A stretch of DNA of 22,339 bases from Bacillota bacterium (GTDB lineage: Bacteria; Bacillota; Clostridia; Clostridiales; Clostridiaceae): NCBI GenBank assembly GCA_023417975.1, contig JAEZDX010000386.1, positions 1-22,339 of the forward strand, written 5' to 3'. This document shows, piece by piece, positions 16,131 to 22,339 of this stretch (its first letter is position 1; every line of letters starts with the position of its first letter). Below the pieces are notes generated by a model, which saw only the letters and a list, made by a program, of their open reading frames with translations, was not told the DNA's origin and ran no database searches. The translations under genes were made by a program, and so were the position numbers.

Positions 16131-17168
16131 CTATGGAACCATAGCAATAAGCTCCAAACCTTCATCTTCCTTCAGTCCAAACATTATATTCATACACTGC
16201 ACAGCCTGACCTGCCGCTCCCTTAACCAGATTATCAATGGCTCCAACAGCCACTATTCTTCCTGTACGTTCATCTAGTTTGGCATATAAATGGCATAAAT
16301 TTGTGCCTCTCACATTTCTAGTCTCAGGCGGTACTTTAATATATTTTACAAAGCAACTATTGTTATAAAAATCGCTATAGAGCTTATCAATTTCCTGCTG
16401 AGTAACAGCTGTTTTTATTTTGGAATAGCAGGTAGATAAAATTCCTCTATTCATTGGGATAAGATGGGGTGTAAAGCTTATATTAAATTTTTCTCCCGCT
16501 ATGTCGCAAAGCACCTGCTCTATTTCAGGGGTATGCCTGTGACTTCCTATTCCGTAGGCTTTTACCGATTCATTACATTCACAAAACAGACTTGAAATGG
16601 ATGCATTCCTGCCTGCACCTGAAACTCCGGATTTTGCATCGATAATAATTGAATCAGTATCAATTATTCCTTTTGCCAATAGAGGAGCTATAGCTAGTAT
16701 AGACGCGGTAGGATAACATCCGGGAGCAGCTATAATTCTGGCACTTTTTATCTTGCTTCCATTAAGTTCTGCCAATCCGTATACCGCCTCCTTAAGCATT
16801 TCCGCTCCCTCATGCTTAACTTTGTACCAGCTTTCGTATATGTCCGCATCTTTTAGCCTGTAATCCGCTCCTAAATCTATTACCTTTACTCCAAGATTTA
16901 CAGCCTTTCTCACTATTTCAAAGCTTTTTCCGTGAGGAAGAGCGATAAATAACACCTCTATTTTTGAAAGCATTTCTTCTGCTTCCTTCAAATCAACGGT
17001 AATCAAATCTGTAAAACCTAAAAAATTATTATATATTTCTTCATATTTTACACCAACATTATTATGAGAGTTCAAAAAAACAACTTCTACAAATGGATGC
17101 TTATACAATATCCAGTTTAACATCTGTCCTGCATAGCCTGTCGATCCGATAATTCCTGCCTTAATCAT
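16131..17168 (-). CDS. argC: N-acetyl-gamma-glutamyl-phosphate reductase
   Basis: 345 residues; reduces N-acetylglutamyl phosphate to the semialdehyde with NADPH, the third step of arginine synthesis. The N-terminal G-S-T-G-Y-A-G motif (8-14) binds NADP, and Cys151 in A-P-G-C-Y-P-T-A is the catalytic cysteine. The length is normal. I chose ATG 17166-17168, which has AGAGGTG six bases upstream; the GTG three codons earlier is part of that binding site. It is divergent from argB and has its own terminator, so it is a single-gene transcript. Separation of argC from argB-argD onto the opposite strand is unusual compared with the common argCJBD order. Confidence 0.96.
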   Translation of the reverse strand: MIKAGIIGSTGYAGQMLNWILYKHPFVEVVFLNSHNNVGVKYEEIYNNFLGFTDLITVDLKEAEEMLSKIEVLFIALPHGKSFEIVRKAVNLGVKVIDLGADYRLKDADIYESWYKVKHEGAEMLKEAVYGLAELNGSKIKSARIIAAPGCYPTASILAIAPLLAKGIIDTDSIIIDAKSGVSGAGRNASISSLFCECNESVKAYGIGSHRHTPEIEQVLCDIAGEKFNISFTPHLIPMNRGILSTCYSKIKTAVTQQEIDKLYSDFYNNSCFVKYIKVPPETRNVRGTNLCHLYAKLDERTGRIVAVGAIDNLVKGAAGQAVQCMNIMFGLKEDEGLELIAMVP

Positions 17169-17202
17169 TACTATCACCTCTTAAAATATCAACCATATAA
17201 TG

Positions 17203-17231
17203 ATTTTATAAGAATCAGTATAATTATGCAA
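17203..17231 (-). promoter_or_regulatory. argC promoter
   Basis: On the minus strand TTGCAT (17226-17231), 17 bases, TAAAAT (17203-17208). Start of transcription is expected near 17196, about 28 bases before the argC ATG. Confidence 0.45.
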
Positions 17232-17260
17232 TATATTTTTATATTAATTCGGATTTTTTA

Positions 17261-17288
17261 TTGAATATATGTACAAACGTGGTATAAT
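17261..17288 (+). promoter_or_regulatory. argB-argD-M20D promoter
   Basis: TTGAAT (17261-17266), 16 bases, TATAAT (17283-17288). Start near 17295, about 58 bases before the argB ATG. The -10 is embedded in a perfect 16-base palindrome, TGGTATAATTATACCA (17280-17295). Confidence 0.6.
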
Positions 17289-17323
17289 TATACCATTAAT
17301 AGCACTATTCATGCATTTATTCA
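17262..17323. promoter_or_regulatory. possible arginine-repressor half-sites
   Basis: Three copies of TGAATA, the core half-site of ARG boxes: on the plus strand at 17262-17267 (overlapping the argB -35) and on the minus strand at 17306-17311 and 17318-17323, twelve bases apart. They bracket the argB start of transcription. No single copy forms a complete 18-bp palindromic ARG box, so this is suggestive only; the divergent arginine genes are what make ArgR control plausible. Confidence 0.35.
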
Positions 17324-17352
17324 AATTAATCAGCAATATGGAGGTATAATAG

Positions 17353-18246
17353 ATGACACTGGAGGTTAACACCATTTCAATAGATTTGATTCCACTCATA
17401 CACAAGTACAGAAATAAAACCTTTGTAATCAAGTATGGTGGAAGCATTATGGAAAATATAGAGGCTCAAAAAGCATTTCTTAATGATGTGGCTCTTCTAA
17501 AAAATCTTGGAATCAATATAGTTATTGTTCACGGCGGAGGCCCTGAAATTAATAAGTGGCTTAAAAAAGCAGATATAGAAAGTAAGTTTATAAATGGTCT
17601 GAGAGTAACGGATGAGGCAACCATGGAAATAGTTGAGATGGTACTCTCAGGTAATATAAATAAAAAGATCTCCTCTTTCCTAAGTTCCTTAGGCATTAGT
17701 GCAATCGGAATAAGCGGAAGAGACAGCAAGCTTATTACTGCAAAAAAGAAATATGTGTATGATAACAATGATAAAATTGATATAGGTTTTGTAGGCGAGG
17801 CAGTATCTGTTAATAAGGAGTTCTTGCTAAGTCTTATTAATAATGACAAGCTCCCCGTAATTTCTCCTATTGGATGCGATGCAAAAGGAAATGTATATAA
17901 TATTAATGCAGATTTCGCAGCTGCAGCTATAAGTTCTGCCTTAAAAGCCGAAAAGCTTATTATAATGACTGACATAGATGGGGTTTATAAGGATATAAAC
18001 GATAAAACTTCAATAATTAATTCTCTTTCTTTGGACGATATAAAAGATTATATAGAAGCAGGAATAATAAAGGGCGGTATGATACCAAAGCTTACATGCT
18101 GCTCTGAAGCTATTCTTCACGGTACTAAAAATGTTCATCTTATAGATGGAAGAAAAATGCACAGCTTAATTTTAGATACCTTTACAAAGTCCGGAACCCA
18201 AATAATTAAGCAAGGAGGTATGAAAAAATGTCAGAAAGCCATATAA
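17353..18246 (+). CDS. argB: acetylglutamate kinase
   Basis: 297 residues; phosphorylates N-acetylglutamate, the second step of arginine synthesis. V-I-K-Y-G-G-S (25-31) and V-H-G-G-G-P-E-I (59-66) are the nucleotide and substrate glycine motifs of the amino-acid kinase fold. About 22 residues precede the first motif. This N-terminal extension is found in arginine-inhibited, hexameric kinases and is missing in the insensitive E. coli type, so feedback by arginine is likely. ATG follows GGAGGT (17340-17345) at seven bases. The end overlaps argD by 19 bases, showing an operon with coupled translation. Confidence 0.96.
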   Translation: MTLEVNTISIDLIPLIHKYRNKTFVIKYGGSIMENIEAQKAFLNDVALLKNLGINIVIVHGGGPEINKWLKKADIESKFINGLRVTDEATMEIVEMVLSGNINKKISSFLSSLGISAIGISGRDSKLITAKKKYVYDNNDKIDIGFVGEAVSVNKEFLLSLINNDKLPVISPIGCDAKGNVYNINADFAAAAISSALKAEKLIIMTDIDGVYKDINDKTSIINSLSLDDIKDYIEAGIIKGGMIPKLTCCSEAILHGTKNVHLIDGRKMHSLILDTFTKSGTQIIKQGGMKKCQKAI

Positions 18247-19394
18247 TGGAAACCTATAAAAGATACGCGCTAACTTTTACCGAGGGTAATGGTGCAAGAC
18301 TTATTGATAACAACGGAAAGAAATATATTGATTTTGTTTCAGGAGTTGCTGTAAATTGCCTGGGACATTGTAATGAGAAAATAACGCAAACAATAGCTGA
18401 ACAAAGTAAAAAGTTAATGCACATTTCCAATTACTATTGGAACGAATATAATACAAAGGTTGCAGATAAGCTCTGCAGCATCAGCGGCCATCATAGAGTT
18501 TTTCTTGGTAATAGTGGAGCCGAAGCAGTTGAAGGTGCACTAAAGGTTGCACGAAAGTATGGAAAAATTTCCGGCGGTGATAATAAAAATATTATTCTTT
18601 ATATGAGCAATTCCTTTCACGGTCGTACCTTAGGTGCATTATCGGTTACCGGTCAGCCAAAATATCAAGCGGATTATAAGCCTCTTATAGGTAATACTGT
18701 GGAAGTAACCTTTAATGATATTACATCGCTGGAAAAAAGCTTCAACAACGAAGTATGCGGGGTTATTATAGAACCTATTCAAGGTGAAGGCGGTGTAAAT
18801 ACTGCCTCTGTAGAATTCTTAAAAAAAGCTCAGGAACTATGTGAAAAGCATGATGCTCTTTTGATTTTTGACGAGATCCAGTGTGGTATGGGCAGACTGG
18901 GAACTATGTTTGCCTTTGAGAAATTCGGTGTAGTACCTGATGTTATTTGTATAGCTAAAGCTTTAGGCGGAGGCTTCCCTATCGGGGCTTTTATTACTAA
19001 TAAACGTGCTTCTGTGTTGACCTACGGAGATCACGGCAGTACTTATGGAGGAAATCCTTTAGCCGGTGCTGTAGCTCTGACTGTTCTGGAAGAACTACCC
19101 TCCGGCGGGGTTGTAGCTCAGGTTTCGGATAAAAGTCAATATATTGTTCATAAGCTTCAATATTTAAAGGAAAAATACGGCTTTATAACTGAGATAAGAG
19201 GAATGGGACTTCTGCTTGGAATAAAAATCAATGGCAGTACTTCAGAATTTATTTCCAAATGCATTGAACACGGACTTCTTCTAATAACAGCAGGTTCAGA
19301 TGTTATTAGAATCCTTCCTCCATTAAATGTGGAAGAAAAAGATATTGATGAAGCCTTCATAATCATAGAGGATGTCATAAAACTAATGGTTTAA
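18228..19394 (+). CDS. argD: acetylornithine aminotransferase
   Basis: 388 residues, class-III PLP aminotransferase. It transfers the amino group of glutamate to N-acetylglutamate semialdehyde to give N-acetylornithine. G-N-S-G-A-E-A-V-E-G-A (phosphate and cofactor region), D-E-I-Q-C-G-M-G-R (the PLP-contacting Asp) and Lys244 in I-A-K-A-L-G-G-G are present. Length and motifs favour ArgD over ornithine or 4-aminobutyrate aminotransferases, and the operon supports it. AAGGAGG sits at 18212-18218, nine bases before ATG, inside the end of argB. The next gene follows after 25 bases. Confidence 0.95.
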   Translation: MSESHIMETYKRYALTFTEGNGARLIDNNGKKYIDFVSGVAVNCLGHCNEKITQTIAEQSKKLMHISNYYWNEYNTKVADKLCSISGHHRVFLGNSGAEAVEGALKVARKYGKISGGDNKNIILYMSNSFHGRTLGALSVTGQPKYQADYKPLIGNTVEVTFNDITSLEKSFNNEVCGVIIEPIQGEGGVNTASVEFLKKAQELCEKHDALLIFDEIQCGMGRLGTMFAFEKFGVVPDVICIAKALGGGFPIGAFITNKRASVLTYGDHGSTYGGNPLAGAVALTVLEELPSGGVVAQVSDKSQYIVHKLQYLKEKYGFITEIRGMGLLLGIKINGSTSEFISKCIEHGLLLITAGSDVIRILPPLNVEEKDIDEAFIIIEDVIKLMV

Positions 19395-19419
19395 TTAATA
19401 AACTGTCAAGGAGCTTTTT

Positions 19420-20529
19420 ATGGAATTAAAAACAGCAGTCTTAAATAGATTGGACGAAATAAAAAAATTGAGAGCAACTCTGCATGAAAATGCAGAGCTG
19501 TCTTTTAATGAGTTTAAAACTCAAAGTATTATAATTGACTATCTTGAAGCCTTAGGCTATAGCTGTAAAGCTTGCGCAAATACGGGTGTTGTTGCACTTT
19601 TAAATTCTGGAGCTGAATGTATAGCAGTACGAGCCGACATGGATGCACTACCTATCAATGGAGCTTTTCACGGCTGCGGTCACGATTACCATATGGCTAT
19701 ACTCCTTGGCGTTGCAGCAGTACTTAAGGATTTGAACTTTAAAAAATGTATCAAATTTATTTTTCAACCTGGCGAAGAAGCCTCCGGTGGGGCTGTTCCA
19801 ATGATTAAAGAAGGTGTATTGGAAAACCCCAAGGTTAAGTCTATGGTTGGCTATCATGTATGGCCCGGTTTAAAAGTAGGAACAATTGAAGCTGCTTATG
19901 GTGCTTCAATGGGGTCAGTGGATGATTTTATTATTAAGTTTATTGGACGCGGAGGTCACGCTGCCATGCCTGAGCAGTGCATAAATCCACTTCAGCCTGC
20001 TATACGCTTTGCCGCAGCTTTGGAGGAGAAATCCAACAAAATGTATATGGCTAAAAATCCTCATGTGCTAACTGTCTCTTCACTTAACTGCGGCACTGCG
20101 CCAAATGTAATCTCTGACTCGGCAGTGGTAATGGGTACAGTAAGAACCTTTGAAGAGAAGCTGCGCAGCTGTTTAAAAGATGAAATTTTAAGTCTGGCTG
20201 CTTATTGGTCCAAGACTTTTCAATGCAATGTTGATATAAATTACGACGAACAATACCCGCCTCTTATTAATGATGAAAGTATAACCGACAGCTTCATTGC
20301 TTCAGCATCAAAGCTGCTTGGAAAAGACAAAGTACTTCCGCTTAAGCCTACCTTTGCAGCTGAAGACTTCTCTTATTTTGCAAAGGCTGTTCCATCAGTT
20401 CATTTTAGACTTGGTATTGCAGATGATCATTTAGGGAATTTTCCACTGCATTCTCCTAATTTTAATGCTAATGAAGATGCTATTTTCAATGGCATATACT
20501 TGGTAGTACATTACTTATTTAATGCATAG
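19420..20529 (+). CDS. M20D-family amidohydrolase, possible acetylornithine deacetylase
   Basis: 369 residues of the M20D peptidase/amidohydrolase family (hippurate hydrolase and N-acetyldiaminopimelate deacetylase relatives). Metal-site features are R-A-D-M-D-A-L-P-I (71-79), C-G-H-D (86-89), the G-E-E pair at 118-120, H146 in G-Y-H-V-W-P, a central dimerisation region beginning with G-R-G-G-H-A-A-M-P, and F-A-A-E-D-F-S-Y-F near the C-terminus. These enzymes remove acyl groups from amino acids. Its place as third gene after argB-argD suggests it deacetylates N-acetylornithine, the ArgE step; it is not the classical ArgE family. N-acetyldiaminopimelate or another acyl-amino acid is the alternative. 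The segment between D-A-L-P-I and C-G-H-D is about a dozen residues shorter than usual. AAGGAG lies seven bases before ATG; the stop is TAG. Confidence 0.85.
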   Translation: MELKTAVLNRLDEIKKLRATLHENAELSFNEFKTQSIIIDYLEALGYSCKACANTGVVALLNSGAECIAVRADMDALPINGAFHGCGHDYHMAILLGVAAVLKDLNFKKCIKFIFQPGEEASGGAVPMIKEGVLENPKVKSMVGYHVWPGLKVGTIEAAYGASMGSVDDFIIKFIGRGGHAAMPEQCINPLQPAIRFAAALEEKSNKMYMAKNPHVLTVSSLNCGTAPNVISDSAVVMGTVRTFEEKLRSCLKDEILSLAAYWSKTFQCNVDINYDEQYPPLINDESITDSFIASASKLLGKDKVLPLKPTFAAEDFSYFAKAVPSVHFRLGIADDHLGNFPLHSPNFNANEDAIFNGIYLVVHYLFNA

Positions 20530-20576
20530 AAGTATACACTATTAATTTTTAATTAAAAAAATATTTTTTTCGAAAA

Positions 20577-20632
20577 ACCTGTCTCAATTTATTTTTTTAG
20601 TAATACACTATAAATATAAATTTGAAACAGGT
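20577..20632 (+). promoter_or_regulatory. long-range dyad covering the asnB ribosome binding site
   Basis: Arms 20577-20590 and 20619-20632 pair at 12 of 14 positions; ACCTGT in the first arm is complementary to ACAGGT, which contains most of the asnB ribosome binding site AGGTGA (20629-20634). A TATAAA (20609-20614) with no good -35 lies between the arms. If transcripts come from upstream, the stem would hide the ribosome binding site; if they start at this TATAAA, the dyad could only act as a DNA operator. No proper terminator separates the arg operon from asnB: only A/T runs (20551-20570). Confidence 0.35.
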
Positions 20633-20639
20633 GATTTTT

Positions 20640-22339
20640 TTGTGTGGACTTACAGGTATCATTAATTTTAAGCGAGATATAACCGATTCGGAAGAAACCT
20701 TAAGGGACATGACTGCTACACTGTCTAAACGAGGCCCTAATCAGCAAGGCTTTTACTTCTCTCCTCATGCAATGCTTGGCCATAGAAGGCTTATAGTTGT
20801 TGATCCAGATGGAGGAACTCAGCCAATGATTAAGGAGCAAAATAATAATAAATATATAATCGTATATAACGGCGAACTGTATAACACTGAAGATTTGAGA
20901 GTTGAATTAAAAAATATGGGCTTCCACTTTGATTCATACTCAGACACTGAAGTTCTTCTTACCTCATATATTGCTTGGGGTACTGATTGCGTCAACCATA
21001 TCAACGGAATTTTTGCCTTTGGAATCTGGGACGAAAAAGCCGAAAGCTTCTTTATGGCCAGAGACCATCTCGGAGTTAAGCCTCTCTTTTATACTATTAA
21101 AGATAATAATTTTATATTCGGTTCAGAGCTTAAGGCTCTTCTTGCAAATTCTATGGTAGAGCCTATTATAGATGAAAAAGGTATATGTGAAATCATGGGT
21201 TTGGGTCCTGCTCACACCGAAAACTCCGGAGTATTTAAGGATGTATATCAGCTTCCTCCCGCTCATTGTCTGCTTTATACAAGAGAGGACTTAAGAGTAC
21301 GGGAATATTGGATGCTAAAAAGCTTACCCCATAAAGAAAATATAAGTGACACCATAGAACATGTAAGAAGCTTAGTATTGGATGCAATAAACAGGCAGCT
21401 TGTTTCAGACGTTCCCGTTTGTACCTTCTTGTCAGGCGGCCTTGACTCCAGTATTATTTCGGCAGTAACGTCAAAGGAGTTTAAAAAACGCGGCAAGATT
21501 CTTAATACCTATTCTATCGATTATGAAGATAACAAGAAACATTTTAAGTCAAATGAATTCACGCCTACTACTGATGATGAATGGGTAGGTATTATGTCCG
21601 AATTTATCGGCAGTGAGCATCATAGGATTATTCTTAACAATCAAAAATTAATGGAAGCACTAAGTGATGCTGTAGAAGCCTCGGATTTGCCTGGAATGGC
21701 AGATATAGATTCTTCTTTATTACTGTTTTGCAAGGAAGTAAGCAAAGAGAATGTAGTTGCTCTTTCCGGGGAGTGTGCCGATGAAGTCTTCGGCGGTTAT
21801 CCATGGTTTACGCGCCCAGAGCTTAAGAACCTTAATACCTTTCCTTGGTCAAATGCCCTTAGCGAAAGGCAAGCTATATTATCCCATGATTTATCACATA
21901 TTAATCTAAAAGAGTATGTGGATAGTCAATATAACGAAACCTTAAAGAAACTTCCTGTTATGGCTGACAGCTCGGTAAAAGACGATCCGTCAAAGAAAAT
22001 GTTTTTCTTAAATATAAAGTGGTTTATGACTACACTGCTCACAAGAAATGACAGAATGAGTATGGCAAACAGCCTTGAAGTAAGAGTTCCCTTTGCAGAT
22101 TACAGAATTGTAGAATATACCTTTAATATCCCTCAGGAATTCAAATTCTATAAAGACAGAGAAAAGGGCTTACTTCGGCAGGCGTTAACCGGTTTATTGC
22201 CGGAAGATGTACTTTGGCGTAAAAAGAGCCCTTACCCTAAGACCTTCAATCCAAGTTATACAAAAGGTGTACAGCAGTGGATGGGGAAAATATTAGCCGA
22301 TAAAGCTTCACCGATTTTGCAAATCATAGATAAAAGCAT
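20640..22339 (+). CDS. asnB: asparagine synthetase B, 3' end outside window
   Basis: The frame is open from TTG 20640 to the end of the window, 566 codons; the complete protein is usually about 610-640 residues, so only the end is missing. The start gives M-C-G-L-T-G-I-I with Cys2 as the glutaminase nucleophile, which fixes this TTG; AGGTGA is five bases upstream. The N-terminal class-II amidotransferase domain has Y-N-G-E-L-Y-N and S-D-T-E-V; the synthetase domain has the pyrophosphate loop S-G-G-L-D-S at 265-270 and later S-G-E-C-A-D-E-V-F-G-G-Y. It makes asparagine from aspartate, glutamine and ATP. In the usual R-G-P-D motif the Asp is Asn34 here, a conservative change. It is on the same strand as the arg genes, 110 bases downstream. 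Confidence 0.95.
   Translation, partial: MCGLTGIINFKRDITDSEETLRDMTATLSKRGPNQQGFYFSPHAMLGHRRLIVVDPDGGTQPMIKEQNNNKYIIVYNGELYNTEDLRVELKNMGFHFDSYSDTEVLLTSYIAWGTDCVNHINGIFAFGIWDEKAESFFMARDHLGVKPLFYTIKDNNFIFGSELKALLANSMVEPIIDEKGICEIMGLGPAHTENSGVFKDVYQLPPAHCLLYTREDLRVREYWMLKSLPHKENISDTIEHVRSLVLDAINRQLVSDVPVCTFLSGGLDSSIISAVTSKEFKKRGKILNTYSIDYEDNKKHFKSNEFTPTTDDEWVGIMSEFIGSEHHRIILNNQKLMEALSDAVEASDLPGMADIDSSLLLFCKEVSKENVVALSGECADEVFGGYPWFTRPELKNLNTFPWSNALSERQAILSHDLSHINLKEYVDSQYNETLKKLPVMADSSVKDDPSKKMFFLNIKWFMTTLLTRNDRMSMANSLEVRVPFADYRIVEYTFNIPQEFKFYKDREKGLLRQALTGLLPEDVLWRKKSPYPKTFNPSYTKGVQQWMGKILADKASPILQIIDKS

Noticed and set aside
20545..20575. Terminator after the M20D gene
   Set aside because: Only short A and T runs that could pair weakly; no GC-containing stem, so I do not call it.
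1..22339. CRISPR array, tRNA or rRNA genes, insertion sequences, phage genes, defence systems
   Set aside because: No regularly spaced repeats, no tRNA-like cloverleaf with T-loop motif, no transposase, integrase or nuclease-type ORFs were seen.

Overview
The window is strongly AT-rich and has compact operons, strong AGGAGG/GGGGG-type ribosome binding sites, several TTG starts and rho-independent terminators. The protein set is typical of anaerobic Firmicutes: large GltB with GltD, hom-apgM-thrC, a YuaF/FloT-like NfeD-flotillin pair, and a monofunctional aconitase. A member of the class Clostridia is the best guess; I cannot name a genus from the sequence alone.

Layout. (1) 1-848, + strand: the C-terminal part of a secreted-looking protein with four LysM modules, cut by the window edge. 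(2) 849-1224: a gene-free stretch with nested inverted repeats (a probable structured RNA of about 170 nt, 920-1091) directly followed by a strong hairpin terminator. (3) 1225-3269, +: an NfeD-like membrane protein overlapping a flotillin gene, a membrane-organisation module. (4) 3286-3322: a shared terminator where the + and - operons converge. (5) 3324-9282, -: gltB-gltD, glutamate synthase. gltD carries an in-frame TAG at 3993-3995 that splits it into two halves. (6) 9708-13714, -: hom-apgM-thrC, the homoserine-to-threonine branch, in which an ApgM-type protein of the alkaline phosphatase superfamily sits where homoserine kinase is expected. (7) 13844-15766, -: aconitase. (8) 16131-17168, -: argC, divergent from argB-argD-M20D amidohydrolase (17353-20529, +), with a small regulatory region between them. 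(9) 20640 to the right edge, +: asnB, glutamine-hydrolysing asparagine synthetase, incomplete.

Together the window is a nitrogen-assimilation and amino-acid block. Aconitase feeds carbon toward 2-oxoglutarate. GltBD would turn 2-oxoglutarate and glutamine into glutamate. Glutamate is the entry point for ArgB/ArgC/ArgD, and aspartate is the precursor for Hom/ApgM/ThrC and AsnB. Most of it is ordinary housekeeping metabolism.

The points most worth a second look are the amber codon in gltD with a Shine-Dalgarno-like restart just behind it, the structured intergenic RNA upstream of the flotillin operon, the ApgM protein standing in for homoserine kinase, the M20D hydrolase in the arginine operon, and the regulatory dyads around argC/argB and asnB. 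I saw no tRNA, rRNA, CRISPR array, phage genes or transposase.
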